Below are positions 7,638 through 16,800 of a stretch of DNA of 64,000 nucleotides, one piece after another. The stretch spans positions 1-64,000 of the forward strand of contig JAHJHI010000049.1 in assembly GCA_018824085.1 (NCBI GenBank). Direction: 5' to 3'. Position 1 is the first letter of the stretch; each line of letters starts with the position of its first letter. Below the pieces are notes generated by a model, which was not told the DNA's origin, ran no database searches, and saw only the letters and a program-made list of their open reading frames with translations. A program made the position numbers and the translations under genes. The DNA comes from Gammaproteobacteria bacterium. GTDB taxonomy: Bacteria > Pseudomonadota > Gammaproteobacteria > Burkholderiales > Rhodocyclaceae.

Positions 7638-10013
7638 TCACACAACATATGCGGCTTCTGCGCGCTCGATCGGGCGCTGCTTGCTGCCCACGATGAACGC
7701 GGGGCGGAACACATAGACGATGGCGGGCATGATGAAGAGCGCGCTGAAGGCCGAGATGAACAGCCACAGGGCGATCAGCAGACCCATGTCGGCCTGCAGC
7801 CGCAGCGACGAGAAGCTCCACAGTCCGACGCTGGTGATGAGCGTCAGCGCCGTGACCAGCACGCCGCGGCCGGCACTGCCGAGCGCCTTGACGATGGCCT
7901 TCTCCACGTTGGACGAGTGATGCAGCTCCTCGCGGATGCCGTCAACGATGTAGAACGTGTAGTCAACCCCCAGGCCGATGCCCAGCGCGACCACCGGCAA
8001 GGTGTTGATGTTCATGCCGATGTCGTTGAGCGCCATGTAGCTGAAGGTGATCGTGTTCGACAGCATCACCGGGATCATGAAGAACACGCCGGCCACCGTT
8101 GAGCGATAGGTCACCGTGCAGCACACCACCAGTACCAGCAGCGCCAGCGCGATCGCCTCGATCTGGCCGGCGAGGATGACCTCGTTGACCGCGGCCAGCA
8201 CGCCCACCAGACCACCGGCCAGCAGGTACTCCGCCTTGTCCATCGGGTTCTGGTCGACGTAGTCGCGGACACGGGCCACGGCGGTGCGGATGGTTTCGCC
8301 CTGGTGGTCGCGGAAGAACAGCGTGACGGCACCGTTCTTCGCGTCGGCGTCGGCGTAGCGGTCCATGTCACCCGGGTCGGAACCCGACACGAACATGTAG
8401 GTCAGCTCGCCGTTCTCGTTCGCGTCGTTGCCCAGTTCCTGGTACATCGGGTTGCCTTCACGCAGCACCCGGCGCACCTGCGGCAGGATGTCGGCCAGCG
8501 AAATGCTGCCGCCGACTTCCGGCTGCGCTTCCATGTAGCGCTGGAAGTTGGCCATGCTCTGCAGCACTTCCGGCTCGCGCAGCGCGCCCTTCTCCTTGCC
8601 GGCCACCACGACGAACATGCGGTCCGAGCCCTGGAACTGGCGATTGATGTCGGACGCGTCGCGGTTGTACGACGAGTCCGGCCACAGGATGGGCGAACCG
8701 GGGTTCGCATCGCCGACCTTCAGGTTGAAGGCGTACCAGCCCGACACGAGGAACACGAGGAAGGCGATGCCGAGCACCACATAACGCCAGCGCGTGGTCA
8801 CGACACCGGCGCACACGCGCAGGATGCCTTCGAGCACCGGACGGATGTTGAGCGGATGCACGAAGTGCTGGCGCGGACTGAACCAGGACAGCATCACCGG
8901 CGTGAGGATGAGCGCGCTGACGAAGATCGAGAAGATCCACACGGTGCCGATGTAGGAAATCTTCTCCAGCATCGGGATCGGTGTCAGCGCCACCACCAGC
9001 ACGCAACCGGCATCGGCCACGATGGCCAGCATGCTGGGCTTGAACAGGTTCTTCGCACTGGCCGCAGCGGCCGCGCCCGACGTCGTGGCGCCATGCGCGA
9101 TCTCGTCGTCATAGCGAGAGATGAGCTGCACCGAGTTCGAGATGGCCTGCGCGGTGATGAGGAAGGCCACCACGATGACCAGCGGGTCCAGGTGAAAGCC
9201 CATGAGCTTGGCCGCGCCGAGCGCCCAGATTGCGCTGACGACACCGGCCAGCAGCGGCAGCACCGTGCCGTGCCAGGTGCGCGTGATCAGCATCAGGATG
9301 ACGACCAGCGAGGCGATCGCCGCGAAGAAGATCTGGATGGTTTCGTCGAGGTAGAAGTTCACCCAGCCGTAGAGCACCGGCTCGCCGACAACGCGCACCA
9401 GCACCCCGTCACCCGACGCTTCCTTCACCAGCCCCATGATCTGGCTGAAGGCCTTGCTGTAGTCGATGTCGCCATCGATGAAGTCGGCGGTGATCAGCGT
9501 CGCCTTCAGGTCGGTCGACACATAGGGGCCGTAGATCAGCGGATTGTTCAGCACCGCCTCCTTCAGCACCGCCATCGCCGCGGCGTCCTTGGGCAGCGCC
9601 GGCCACATGATGGGGCGCGACTCCACGCCTTCCGTCGAGGCCCGCACTTCCTTGATCTTCTTCGAGGCGATCGAGATGATCTGGTAGGTATCGACGCTGT
9701 CGACCTGTTGCAGGCCTATCGTCAGGTTCTGCACCTTCTCCAGCACCTTGCGGTTGAAGATGTCACCGTTTTCGGTCTCGACCATGATGCTGACCATGTT
9801 CGAGCCGCCGAACGTGGACTTGAACTTCTGGTTCACCGCGACGTAGGGATGGTCTTTCGGCAGCAGGTCGCTGAAGACCGTCTTCACCTCGACGTGGGTT
9901 GCGAGATACGCCATGACCGCAGTCATCAGCGCGACGGCAAGGACCACCCACTTGCGATTGCGTATCAGCAGCGCGAACGTGCGTTCGACCTTGCTGAAGG
10001 TTGTATTTTTCAC
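7638..10013 (-). CDS. MMPL/RND-superfamily transporter
   Basis: A 791-aa inner-membrane protein of the MMPL/HpnN-type RND superfamily. It has an N-terminal membrane segment, a large periplasmic loop, five grouped helices (about residues 220-410), a second membrane segment and loop, and a final helix bundle. The conserved GIGLGVDYTFYIVDG motif, with an acidic residue in a membrane helix, is the expected proton-relay region. Such pumps export hydrophobic compounds or lipids. The gene starts with GTG at 10013, with GGGAG about 7 nt upstream. It sits 20 nt from the YCF48-like gene, so the two are almost certainly cotranscribed. Its coupling to acetone metabolism is contextual only. Confidence 0.85.
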   Translation of the reverse strand: MKNTTFSKVERTFALLIRNRKWVVLAVALMTAVMAYLATHVEVKTVFSDLLPKDHPYVAVNQKFKSTFGGSNMVSIMVETENGDIFNRKVLEKVQNLTIGLQQVDSVDTYQIISIASKKIKEVRASTEGVESRPIMWPALPKDAAAMAVLKEAVLNNPLIYGPYVSTDLKATLITADFIDGDIDYSKAFSQIMGLVKEASGDGVLVRVVGEPVLYGWVNFYLDETIQIFFAAIASLVVILMLITRTWHGTVLPLLAGVVSAIWALGAAKLMGFHLDPLVIVVAFLITAQAISNSVQLISRYDDEIAHGATTSGAAAAASAKNLFKPSMLAIVADAGCVLVVALTPIPMLEKISYIGTVWIFSIFVSALILTPVMLSWFSPRQHFVHPLNIRPVLEGILRVCAGVVTTRWRYVVLGIAFLVFLVSGWYAFNLKVGDANPGSPILWPDSSYNRDASDINRQFQGSDRMFVVVAGKEKGALREPEVLQSMANFQRYMEAQPEVGGSISLADILPQVRRVLREGNPMYQELGNDANENGELTYMFVSGSDPGDMDRYADADAKNGAVTLFFRDHQGETIRTAVARVRDYVDQNPMDKAEYLLAGGLVGVLAAVNEVILAGQIEAIALALLVLVVCCTVTYRSTVAGVFFMIPVMLSNTITFSYMALNDIGMNINTLPVVALGIGLGVDYTFYIVDGIREELHHSSNVEKAIVKALGSAGRGVLVTALTLITSVGLWSFSSLRLQADMGLLIALWLFISAFSALFIMPAIVYVFRPAFIVGSKQRPIERAEAAYVV

Positions 10014-10032
10014 ACCTGTCTCCCTGTCCGTG

Positions 10033-11043
10033 CTATCGACCGACGATCGTCAACTTGCCGCCTTCGAGAATCCCGAGGTTGGCGCCCGAAACGTAGTAGC
10101 GGGACCCGGATCGCGTGATCTGGGTACGCCATGACACATCGCCGTCGGACAGGCGTCCGGCGGTCCAGTCGCGCGCTTCCGCGTTGGAGGTGACCATGAC
10201 GCCCTTGTCGCCCACCGCCACCCAGCGCTCGGCGTCCCACATCACGTCGAGCAGGTGTTCGCGCGTCGGCGGCGTCACGTCCGTCCAGGTCACACCGCCG
10301 TCTGCGCTCGTCATCACGGTGCCGGTCAGGCCCACTGCGACGCCGTTGAGCGGATCGCGGAAATCGACCCCCATCAGGCTCACCTTGTTGCTGGTCGGCA
10401 CGTCCTCCCAGGTCACGCCGCGATCGGCGCTGCGCATGACCGAGCCGAACTCGCCGACGATCCAGCCCGTGTCGCCGATGAAGAACACGTCGTTCCACGC
10501 GCGGTCCTTCTCCGGCAGCACGCGCGTCCACGTCGCGCCGCGGTCGTCGGAGCGCAGCAGCGCGCCGAACTCGCCGACCGCCCAGGCCACGCCGTCGAAG
10601 ATGCGTACGCGGAACAGCTTGTTGGGGTTGTCGGAATGCGGCGCCTTCGCCTGCATCCATTTGCTGCCGCCGTCAGCGGTGTAGAGCAGCGCGCCGTGAT
10701 TGCCGGCCGCCACCGCGTGCTGGAGATCCCACGCCGCGATGCCCTGCAGGTTGTCCTTCACCGGCGTGACCTGGCGATGCCAGGTGGCACCACCGTCATC
10801 GGTGCGCACGACCTTGCCGCCGGAGCCCGCCGCCCAGGCCACCGTGTCGCTCGGTGCCGCAACGCTGAAGAAGTTGTCGCGCCGCTCGACCGCCTTGGGC
10901 TCGACCTTGTTGATGACCGCTTCCGCCTTGACGAAGAAGCCGGCGTAGAGCAGTCCGCCGATGATGGCGATGGGCAGGATGGACGTCAGGAAGCTGATCA
11001 GCCCCCGCACGCCGCTGCCAAGTCTCTTTAACTGGTGAAGCAT
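10033..11043 (-). CDS. YCF48/BNR-repeat envelope protein
   Basis: A 336-aa protein with one N-terminal membrane anchor (about residues 17-36) followed by repeated beta-propeller blades. Each blade carries a pattern such as WAVGEFGALLRSDDRGATW or WIVGEFGSVMRSADRGVTW. This is the YCF48/photosynthesis-system-II-assembly-like fold, which also covers BNR/sialidase-like repeats. In non-photosynthetic bacteria these proteins accompany MMPL/DUF1302/DUF1329 genes and may be periplasmic assembly factors for the pump complex. The enzymatic residues of sialidases are not evident. It is the first gene of the envelope block downstream of acxC. Confidence 0.82.
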   Translation of the reverse strand: MLHQLKRLGSGVRGLISFLTSILPIAIIGGLLYAGFFVKAEAVINKVEPKAVERRDNFFSVAAPSDTVAWAAGSGGKVVRTDDGGATWHRQVTPVKDNLQGIAAWDLQHAVAAGNHGALLYTADGGSKWMQAKAPHSDNPNKLFRVRIFDGVAWAVGEFGALLRSDDRGATWTRVLPEKDRAWNDVFFIGDTGWIVGEFGSVMRSADRGVTWEDVPTSNKVSLMGVDFRDPLNGVAVGLTGTVMTSADGGVTWTDVTPPTREHLLDVMWDAERWVAVGDKGVMVTSNAEARDWTAGRLSDGDVSWRTQITRSGSRYYVSGANLGILEGGKLTIVGR

Positions 11044-11218
11044 CTTCAGTCTCCTTCACGCGCCGCTGCATGCAGTGCGTGCACGACGCTTTTCATGACC
11101 TGGCGGGAAATCCGGCGTGAGCGGCCCCCTGCAGTCCTTGCGGGCCGCATGAAGGTGTTGCCGATTTCCGGCGCAGGGTGTGTGGAGGAACGCGACCGGG
11201 TTCAGCCGGCCGCGCCCC

Positions 11219-11248
11219 GGATGCCGGGCCTCCCCCGGTCCGGCATCC
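11219..11248 (-). other. Hairpin between acxC and the envelope genes
   Basis: Perfect 9-bp arms GGATGCCGG and CCGGCATCC flank a 12-nt loop only 10 nt past the acxC stop. No U-tract follows, so this is not a classical terminator. It could stabilise the upstream acx message or lower expression of the downstream YCF48-MMPL-DUF1302-DUF1329 genes. No promoter is obvious in the 215-nt gap. Confidence 0.55.
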
Positions 11249-11257
11249 GTCGCTGCA

Positions 11258-11761
11258 TCAGGCCGCCTGTTCAGGCACCGGAAGACCGACCCACTCCGTG
11301 TAGAAGCCTTCGATGTCCGGTTCGAAGTCGTGGATCACCGGATACCAGGGCGTCGGAGCCTCGACGTCGTGCAAGGTGCCGCAGCTCGGGCAGTAGTACT
11401 CGCGATACACCTGCCAGTTGGTGTCGGGCGCCATGAACTTGGGATAGATCTCCGCCATCGCCTCTTCGGTTTCCCGGACGTAGATGTTGGCGTAGAGCTT
11501 CCAGTTGTCCTTGTAGCCGCAGAACTCGTGGCCGCAATCGCACTTGGTGATCCACTGCTTCGTCTTGGCCGACTGCACGATGTACATGTGCGGCGACAGC
11601 GGCAGCACGATGCGGTCCGGGAACGTCACCTTCTTCTGGAGCGTTTCCAGGTACATGGAAAAGCGCTCCTTGTCCTTGGGCATGGACAGCATGCGCATCG
11701 TCGTGTCCCAGTCGAGGGTGCCCTCGACCAGATGACCTACCTGCTCTTTCGTATATGACAT
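11258..11761 (-). CDS. acxC: Acetone carboxylase gamma subunit
   Basis: A 167-aa protein, the length expected for the gamma subunit of acetone carboxylase. The enzyme is a heterohexamer (alpha2 beta2 gamma2) that carboxylates acetone to acetoacetate at the cost of ATP. Cysteine pairs typical of the subunit are visible in CDCGHEFCGY and YYCPSCGTLH, consistent with metal binding. The ATG at 11761 (MSYTKEQVGHLVEG) has AGGAG 6 nt upstream; an in-frame TTG at 11767 is less likely. It lies 44 nt behind acxB and closes the carboxylase operon. Confidence 0.93.
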   Translation of the reverse strand: MSYTKEQVGHLVEGTLDWDTTMRMLSMPKDKERFSMYLETLQKKVTFPDRIVLPLSPHMYIVQSAKTKQWITKCDCGHEFCGYKDNWKLYANIYVRETEEAMAEIYPKFMAPDTNWQVYREYYCPSCGTLHDVEAPTPWYPVIHDFEPDIEGFYTEWVGLPVPEQAA

Positions 11762-11805
11762 TTTCAACTCCTGTATTCGCTTGATCGTTCAGGTTCGCGG
11801 GCCGG

Positions 11806-14130
11806 TCACTCTTCGACCTGGACGACGGTACGGACGTCGGGCATGGTCGAGAGGTCCATGCGGTACTTGGAACCGTAGGACGGAACGCCCAGCTCGGATT
11901 CGGGCAGTTCCCAGTCAGCCGGCAAGTCCCAGAACTTCTTGAACTCGTTGGTGAACTTTTCCGACAGCGCGAAGCTGGTGGAGAACATGTGGCGCACGGC
12001 TTGCGACGCGTGCTTGTTCAGCACGTTGCTGCGCTCTTCCTTCATCCATTCGCGGGTCGGCACCGAGCGGGCGATGCGTTCCTTGCGGATTTCCGCGCGG
12101 CGCGCCTTCGTCTTGGCGGCATCCACCGTCCACACCCCCTTGGCGTCCTTCGAGATCACCGCGCCATAGACCTTCTGCGCGAATTCCGGCAGCAGGAACT
12201 TCTGGTTCAGGTCCTTCTCGATGGCCTGGGTTTCGCGATCGATCGGGTCACCGAAGCCGGGGCCGCCGCGCAGGTAGTTCAGGTACAGATCGTGGTTGTC
12301 GTAGCAGTCTTCCGTCGTCATGCACTGCTGGTCGCGCTTGATCCGTGCCGTCGCGTCGATGTTGTGCTCGTAGGTCGGCGCGCCCGGGTCCATGTCGCCG
12401 CCCAGCGGCAGGCTTTCGCCATTCGCGATGCGACGTTCCAGGCCGGTGTTGTGGGCTTCGAAGCGGTAGCCGGTGGCCGACGGGTAGCCACCCATCATTC
12501 CCCAGTCACTGTTCATGTAGCCGTTGCCCATGAAGAACATCGTCCAGTCCTGGGCGTTCCACACCATGCGCAGCGTCTCGAAGCCGCAGCCGCCACGGTA
12601 CTTGCCGTAGCCGCCGGAATTGGCCTTCACGTTGCGGCCCATGTAGAGCAGCGGTTCGGCCATTTCCCAGATTTCGATGTCGCCCATGTCGCCTTCCGGA
12701 TTCCAGATGGCGGCGGCATGGTTCAGGCCGTCCTTGACGGCGCAGGCACCGGTACCGCACGACGACGCTTCGAAGCTGTTGACCGCGTGGATCTCGCCGT
12801 CCTGGTTGATGCCGCCGCCCTGCAGCCAGTTGGACGTGTTGGCGTTGCCGGCATTGACCTCTTCCAGATAGCCGCGGCTGAAGTAGGACTGCGACAGGCC
12901 GCGCCACAGCGCCGCCCAGCCGGACACCAGGAAGTGCCATGCGTAGGCGTGACCGGTGCGACGGTCATCCGGGTTGCACCAGGTGCCCTTGGGCAGGTGG
13001 AACTCGGTGGCGAAGTAGGCGCCGTCGTTGATGCGCTGCGTCGGCACCAGCGTCTGGCACATCATCACCCAGATGCCCGAGGTGAACGCCACCTGGTGGG
13101 CGTTGAAGGTGTGCCAGCCCCAGCGGCTCGCGCCCTCGAAGTCGAGGCGCCACTTGCCATCGCGCTTGATCGTCATTTCCACCGGCGAATGCATGATGGA
13201 ATCGAGTTTGGCGAACGCGGACGAGGTCTGCACGTCCGGGTGTGCGTACGGCACATCGACGAAGGACACCTTGCGATAGACGCCCGGCAGGGTCATCGCC
13301 TGGATGCGCATCATCAGGCCGCGGCGGCCTTCCTCGATCACCTCGTAGGCGAACTTCTCGTAGGCCTCGATGCCGTCGGCGGCGATGACTTCCTTCACCA
13401 GGTCGCGGATCATGTGGCAGCCGGCGATGCGGGTGCGCTCGTCCAGGATCCAGTACTTCGGCGTGCGCACCGAACGCTGGCTCTCGTGGAGCCAGTCGCG
13501 CAGCGGCGTGTCATTCACGCCGGTCTTGCGGCAGGTGACGATGTAGCCGTCACCGAAGCGCTGCACCTGACCCGTCGACATCGAACCCGGGGTCACCGCG
13601 CCGGTGTCGATCACGTGCGTCACGCCGCCCACCCAGCCGATCAGGCGTTCTTCGTGGAAGATCGGAACGATGGTCTGGATGTCGCACGGGTGAACGTTGC
13701 CGATCTGGCAATCGTTGTTCGTGAACATGTCACCGTCGTTGATGCCGGGGTTGGATTCCCAGTTGTTCTCGATCATGTACTTGATCGCCGCGCCCATCGT
13801 GCCGACGTGGATGATGATGCCGGTCGAGGTCAGTACGCAGTCGCCTGCGGCGTTGTACAGCGTGAAGCACAGCTCGCCTTCCTGCTCCACGATCGGGCTG
13901 GCCGCGATCTTCTTGGCGGTTTCGCGGGCATGCACCAGGCCACCGCGCAGCTTGGAGAACAGCTTCTCGTAGCCGATCGGATCGCTTTCGCGCAGTTCGA
14001 GCGTTTCCAGACCGTTGTAGTGGCCGGTCTCCTTGGTCCGCGCGAGAATCTCGTCGCGGAACTGCTTCAGCGTCTGGCCGTTCTTCAGCAGATCGGCGAA
14101 GCCGGTTTCCTTGTTACTCATCATGTTCAT
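11806..14130 (-). CDS. acxB: Acetone carboxylase alpha subunit (hydantoinase B family)
   Basis: A 774-aa HyuB-family protein with near full-length agreement to known acetone carboxylase alpha subunits (about 776 aa). Recognisable stretches include the cofactor/metal region GGVTHVIDTGAVTPGSM, the motif ending NNDCQIGNVHPCDIQ, and WGWHTFNAHQVAF. Mn-dependent carboxylation of acetone (as enol phosphate) takes place on this subunit in characterised enzymes. It starts 12 nt after acxA with a GGAGAG ribosome-binding site. The related acetophenone carboxylase and hydantoinases have the same fold; the three-gene A-B-C order with the small gamma subunit favours acetone carboxylase. Confidence 0.93.
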   Translation of the reverse strand: MNMMSNKETGFADLLKNGQTLKQFRDEILARTKETGHYNGLETLELRESDPIGYEKLFSKLRGGLVHARETAKKIAASPIVEQEGELCFTLYNAAGDCVLTSTGIIIHVGTMGAAIKYMIENNWESNPGINDGDMFTNNDCQIGNVHPCDIQTIVPIFHEERLIGWVGGVTHVIDTGAVTPGSMSTGQVQRFGDGYIVTCRKTGVNDTPLRDWLHESQRSVRTPKYWILDERTRIAGCHMIRDLVKEVIAADGIEAYEKFAYEVIEEGRRGLMMRIQAMTLPGVYRKVSFVDVPYAHPDVQTSSAFAKLDSIMHSPVEMTIKRDGKWRLDFEGASRWGWHTFNAHQVAFTSGIWVMMCQTLVPTQRINDGAYFATEFHLPKGTWCNPDDRRTGHAYAWHFLVSGWAALWRGLSQSYFSRGYLEEVNAGNANTSNWLQGGGINQDGEIHAVNSFEASSCGTGACAVKDGLNHAAAIWNPEGDMGDIEIWEMAEPLLYMGRNVKANSGGYGKYRGGCGFETLRMVWNAQDWTMFFMGNGYMNSDWGMMGGYPSATGYRFEAHNTGLERRIANGESLPLGGDMDPGAPTYEHNIDATARIKRDQQCMTTEDCYDNHDLYLNYLRGGPGFGDPIDRETQAIEKDLNQKFLLPEFAQKVYGAVISKDAKGVWTVDAAKTKARRAEIRKERIARSVPTREWMKEERSNVLNKHASQAVRHMFSTSFALSEKFTNEFKKFWDLPADWELPESELGVPSYGSKYRMDLSTMPDVRTVVQVEE

Positions 14131-14142
14131 GGTTGTCTCTCC

Positions 14143-16317
14143 TCACTTGACTTCTTTGAGATGGAACAGGCGATGCTTGTCGACGGTCGTCTCGAAACCG
14201 TCCGGCACCACGAACGTCGTCGCGTCCGATTCGATGATTGCGGGCCCGACGATGTGGTTGCCGGCCTTCAGCGCTTCCATCTTCCAGATCACCGCATCGA
14301 CCCACTTCTTGTGGCGGTAGAACGGGCGCGTGCCGAGCTTCGCTTCCGGCGGCGGCGTGGGGCCGCAATCCGGGTCTTCCGGCAGGACCGGCTTCTGCGT
14401 CACGACGGTGCCGCGCATGATGGCGCCGGTGGCCGAGTAGCCCAGTTCCGGCGAACGTGCCGAATTGGCATAGACGCGGCCGTACGTGTTCTCGAACGCA
14501 TCGACGATCTTGTCCCAGTCGGCGGCCGTGGCGGCGCCCGACACCGGCGAGATGATTTCCAGGTCGTTGAGCTGACCCATGTACTGCATCTTGTAGCCGG
14601 GGATCAGCAGCACGTCGTCCGGCTTGAAGCCGTTGATGACGAACTCTTCGATCACCTTCGCCGCCAGTTCGGCCCATGCGCTCTGCAGCGTTTCGCAGGC
14701 GGCGACCTTGACGTCATCGGACGCGTGCTGCGGCACACCCAGATCGACCGACTTGTCGTAGCGGTATTCAAAGTCGGCGCAGGCGCAACCGAAGGCCGAG
14801 AAGCCGGCTGCCCAGGCGGGCACCACGACGTCCTTGAAGCCCACACCGGCGGTGTAGCCGTAGGTGTGGACCGGGCCGGCACCACCGTAGGAGAAGCACA
14901 CGAACTCGGTCGGGTTGTAGCCCTTGGCGCTGATGTTGGCGCGCAGGTATTCCGACAGCGTGAGGTCGAGCAGCTCGATCACGCCGGCGGCTGCGTCTTC
15001 CACCGACAGGCCCAGCGGGTCGGCAATCTGCACCTTGATGTGGTCACGCGCACGCTGCACGTCCAGCTTGATCGCGCCGCCCAGGAAGTTGTCCGGGTTC
15101 AGGTAGCCAAGCACCACGTGGCAGTCGGACACCGACACGGTGTCCAGCCCGCTCTCCGGCCAGCAGGTGCCGACACGGTAGCCGGCACTGTCCGGGCCGA
15201 GCTTGATCGACTTCGAATACGGATCGATGCGCACGAAGCTGCCCGCACCGGCACCGACCGAATCCATCGCCACCAGCGGCAGCGACAGCACCAGGCGCGC
15301 CATGTCCGGATCGGACTTGATGGCGAAGCTGCCCTTGGTGATCAGCGCCACGTCGAAGCTGGTGCCGCCGATGTCCGAGCACGCGATGTTCTCGTCGCCG
15401 AGGGCTTCGCCCAGCAGCTTGGAGCCGATCACGCCGCCGATCGGGCCGGACACGATGGTGCGCGCCAGTTCCTTGGCCTTCCAGCTGATCGTGCCGCCGT
15501 GCGTGGCCATGACGCGCAGGTCGAACTTCGCACCGTGCTTCTTGAAGCGGTCGCTCACCAGCTTGAGCGTCGCACGCGACGGCTCGGCGCCATAGGCTTC
15601 GAGAATGGTGGTGTTCATGCGATGGCTTTCCTTGCGCGACGGGTAGTAATCCACCGACGCAAAGACCGGGATGTCCGCACCGAGCTTCTTCAGCTCTTCC
15701 TTGACGATGTCGCGGCAGCGCTGTTCGCTCGTGCCGTTCTTGTGTGACTGCAGCAGGCAGATGACGATCGCCTTGGAGCCGGCATCCACCAGTTCCTTGG
15801 TCATCTTGCGCACTTCATCCTCGCGCAGCGGGATGACGATCTTGCCCTGCACGTCGGTACGCTCTGCCACGCCACGGGTGCGCGAGATCGGCACCAGCGG
15901 TTCGTCATAGCGGTGCGTGTTCAGGTGGATGCGGTCTTCCAGCGCGTAGCCGAGGTAGCTTTGCAGCGCGCGGCCCATGGAATGCACCTGCTCGAAGCCG
16001 CGATTGCAGATCAAGCCGACGTCCAGCCCCTTGCGCTGCAGCACGCGATTCAGCATCGCCGTACCGGAGTACACGCAGGTCACCAGCTCGGGATACACGT
16101 CATCGACTTCGCGCTCCCAGTGGGCCAGCGCATCGACCGAAGAGTTGTAGATCGCCAGGGACTCGTCCCCGGGATTGCTTTGTGCCTTGCCGACCACGAA
16201 GCGGCCGTCAGCACGGACAAAAAAGGTGTCGGTCATGGTGCCGCCGGCATCAATTCCCAGCACCTGAACCGACGAATTTTCGATCGTCATCTCCACGTCT
16301 CCATTTAAATAGTCCAT
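14143..16317 (-). CDS. acxA: Acetone carboxylase beta subunit (hydantoinase A family)
   Basis: About 724 aa, HyuA family. It is the ATP-binding subunit thought to phosphorylate acetone and bicarbonate. The N-terminal nucleotide-binding motif VLGIDAGGTMTDTFFV is diagnostic. Also visible are YSGTAMLNRVLQRKG, MATHGGTISWKAKELA, ACSDIGGTSFDVALI and SYGGAGPVHTYGY. Two starts are possible: ATG 16317 (GGAGG, 10-nt spacing) and ATG 16290 (GGAGA, about 7-nt spacing). Both fit known lengths of about 717 aa. A perfect sigma-54 promoter lies 74-89 bp upstream of the first. Acetone carboxylase operons in Xanthobacter and Aromatoleum relatives are activated by a sigma-54 regulator (AcxR), which fits this promoter. 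Confidence 0.93.
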   Translation of the reverse strand: MDYLNGDVEMTIENSSVQVLGIDAGGTMTDTFFVRADGRFVVGKAQSNPGDESLAIYNSSVDALAHWEREVDDVYPELVTCVYSGTAMLNRVLQRKGLDVGLICNRGFEQVHSMGRALQSYLGYALEDRIHLNTHRYDEPLVPISRTRGVAERTDVQGKIVIPLREDEVRKMTKELVDAGSKAIVICLLQSHKNGTSEQRCRDIVKEELKKLGADIPVFASVDYYPSRKESHRMNTTILEAYGAEPSRATLKLVSDRFKKHGAKFDLRVMATHGGTISWKAKELARTIVSGPIGGVIGSKLLGEALGDENIACSDIGGTSFDVALITKGSFAIKSDPDMARLVLSLPLVAMDSVGAGAGSFVRIDPYSKSIKLGPDSAGYRVGTCWPESGLDTVSVSDCHVVLGYLNPDNFLGGAIKLDVQRARDHIKVQIADPLGLSVEDAAAGVIELLDLTLSEYLRANISAKGYNPTEFVCFSYGGAGPVHTYGYTAGVGFKDVVVPAWAAGFSAFGCACADFEYRYDKSVDLGVPQHASDDVKVAACETLQSAWAELAAKVIEEFVINGFKPDDVLLIPGYKMQYMGQLNDLEIISPVSGAATAADWDKIVDAFENTYGRVYANSARSPELGYSATGAIMRGTVVTQKPVLPEDPDCGPTPPPEAKLGTRPFYRHKKWVDAVIWKMEALKAGNHIVGPAIIESDATTFVVPDGFETTVDKHRLFHLKEVK

Positions 16318-16390
16318 CTGGTCTTCGCCTCCGGCCCGCCCGGACCGGTCTTGCCTGATCGATTTCAAATCAATCGAACACTTTCTCTTG

Positions 16391-16406
16391 TGCAAGGACG
16401 GTGCCA
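16391..16406 (-). promoter_or_regulatory. Sigma-54 promoter of the acetone carboxylase operon
   Basis: The minus strand reads TGGCACCGTCCTTGCA, an exact match to the consensus TGGCAC-N5-TTGCA. The expected start of transcription, about 12 nt downstream, leaves a leader of about 60 nt before the acxA start codon. Confidence 0.92.
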
Positions 16407-16494
16407 GTCAGAAGATCGTCACGACAATGCACTGCAAGCCACTGAATTTATTTAATAATCAGTACATGAGCAGCATACCGACCGATGCACCGAT

Positions 16495-16521
16495 GCGTCC
16501 GGACGGATGGAATTCGGACGC
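16495..16521. promoter_or_regulatory. GCGTCCG/CGGACGC inverted repeat, candidate activator site for acx
   Basis: Perfect 7-bp arms GCGTCCG and CGGACGC are separated by 13 bp. The minus strand contains GTCCGAATTCC (16509-16519), matching the repeats upstream of the thiolase. The repeat lies about 90-115 bp upstream of the -24 box. No gene is visible in the rest of 16318-16800. Confidence 0.6.
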
Positions 16522-16800
16522 TGCGCCGACGATCGACCGTAGTGCGATCGGACTGCCGCCAGACGGCGTCTGCACGCCGATTTCCATAATGACAATCGTA
16601 TTGCGGTGCAGCAAAACCCGTTTCGCATCGGCGTGCCGGCGCGTATCGGAGAATGCCCGTGGCATCGTGCGGCGGCGCACTGCAATGCCGTCGTCCGCAA
16701 ACGCCGCCGGACCGGCAGCGCCAGGGCGACGAAAGGATTCGAGGCAGGAAGGGAGGAAGGAGGAAGGAACGGCGAGGCGCCGGAATGCCGCGCGGGCCGC

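Noticed and set aside
11989..15747. A 1,252-codon plus-strand open frame
   Set aside because: It is a shadow of acxA and acxB on the opposite strand, with low-complexity His/Arg/Val composition and no ribosome-binding site.
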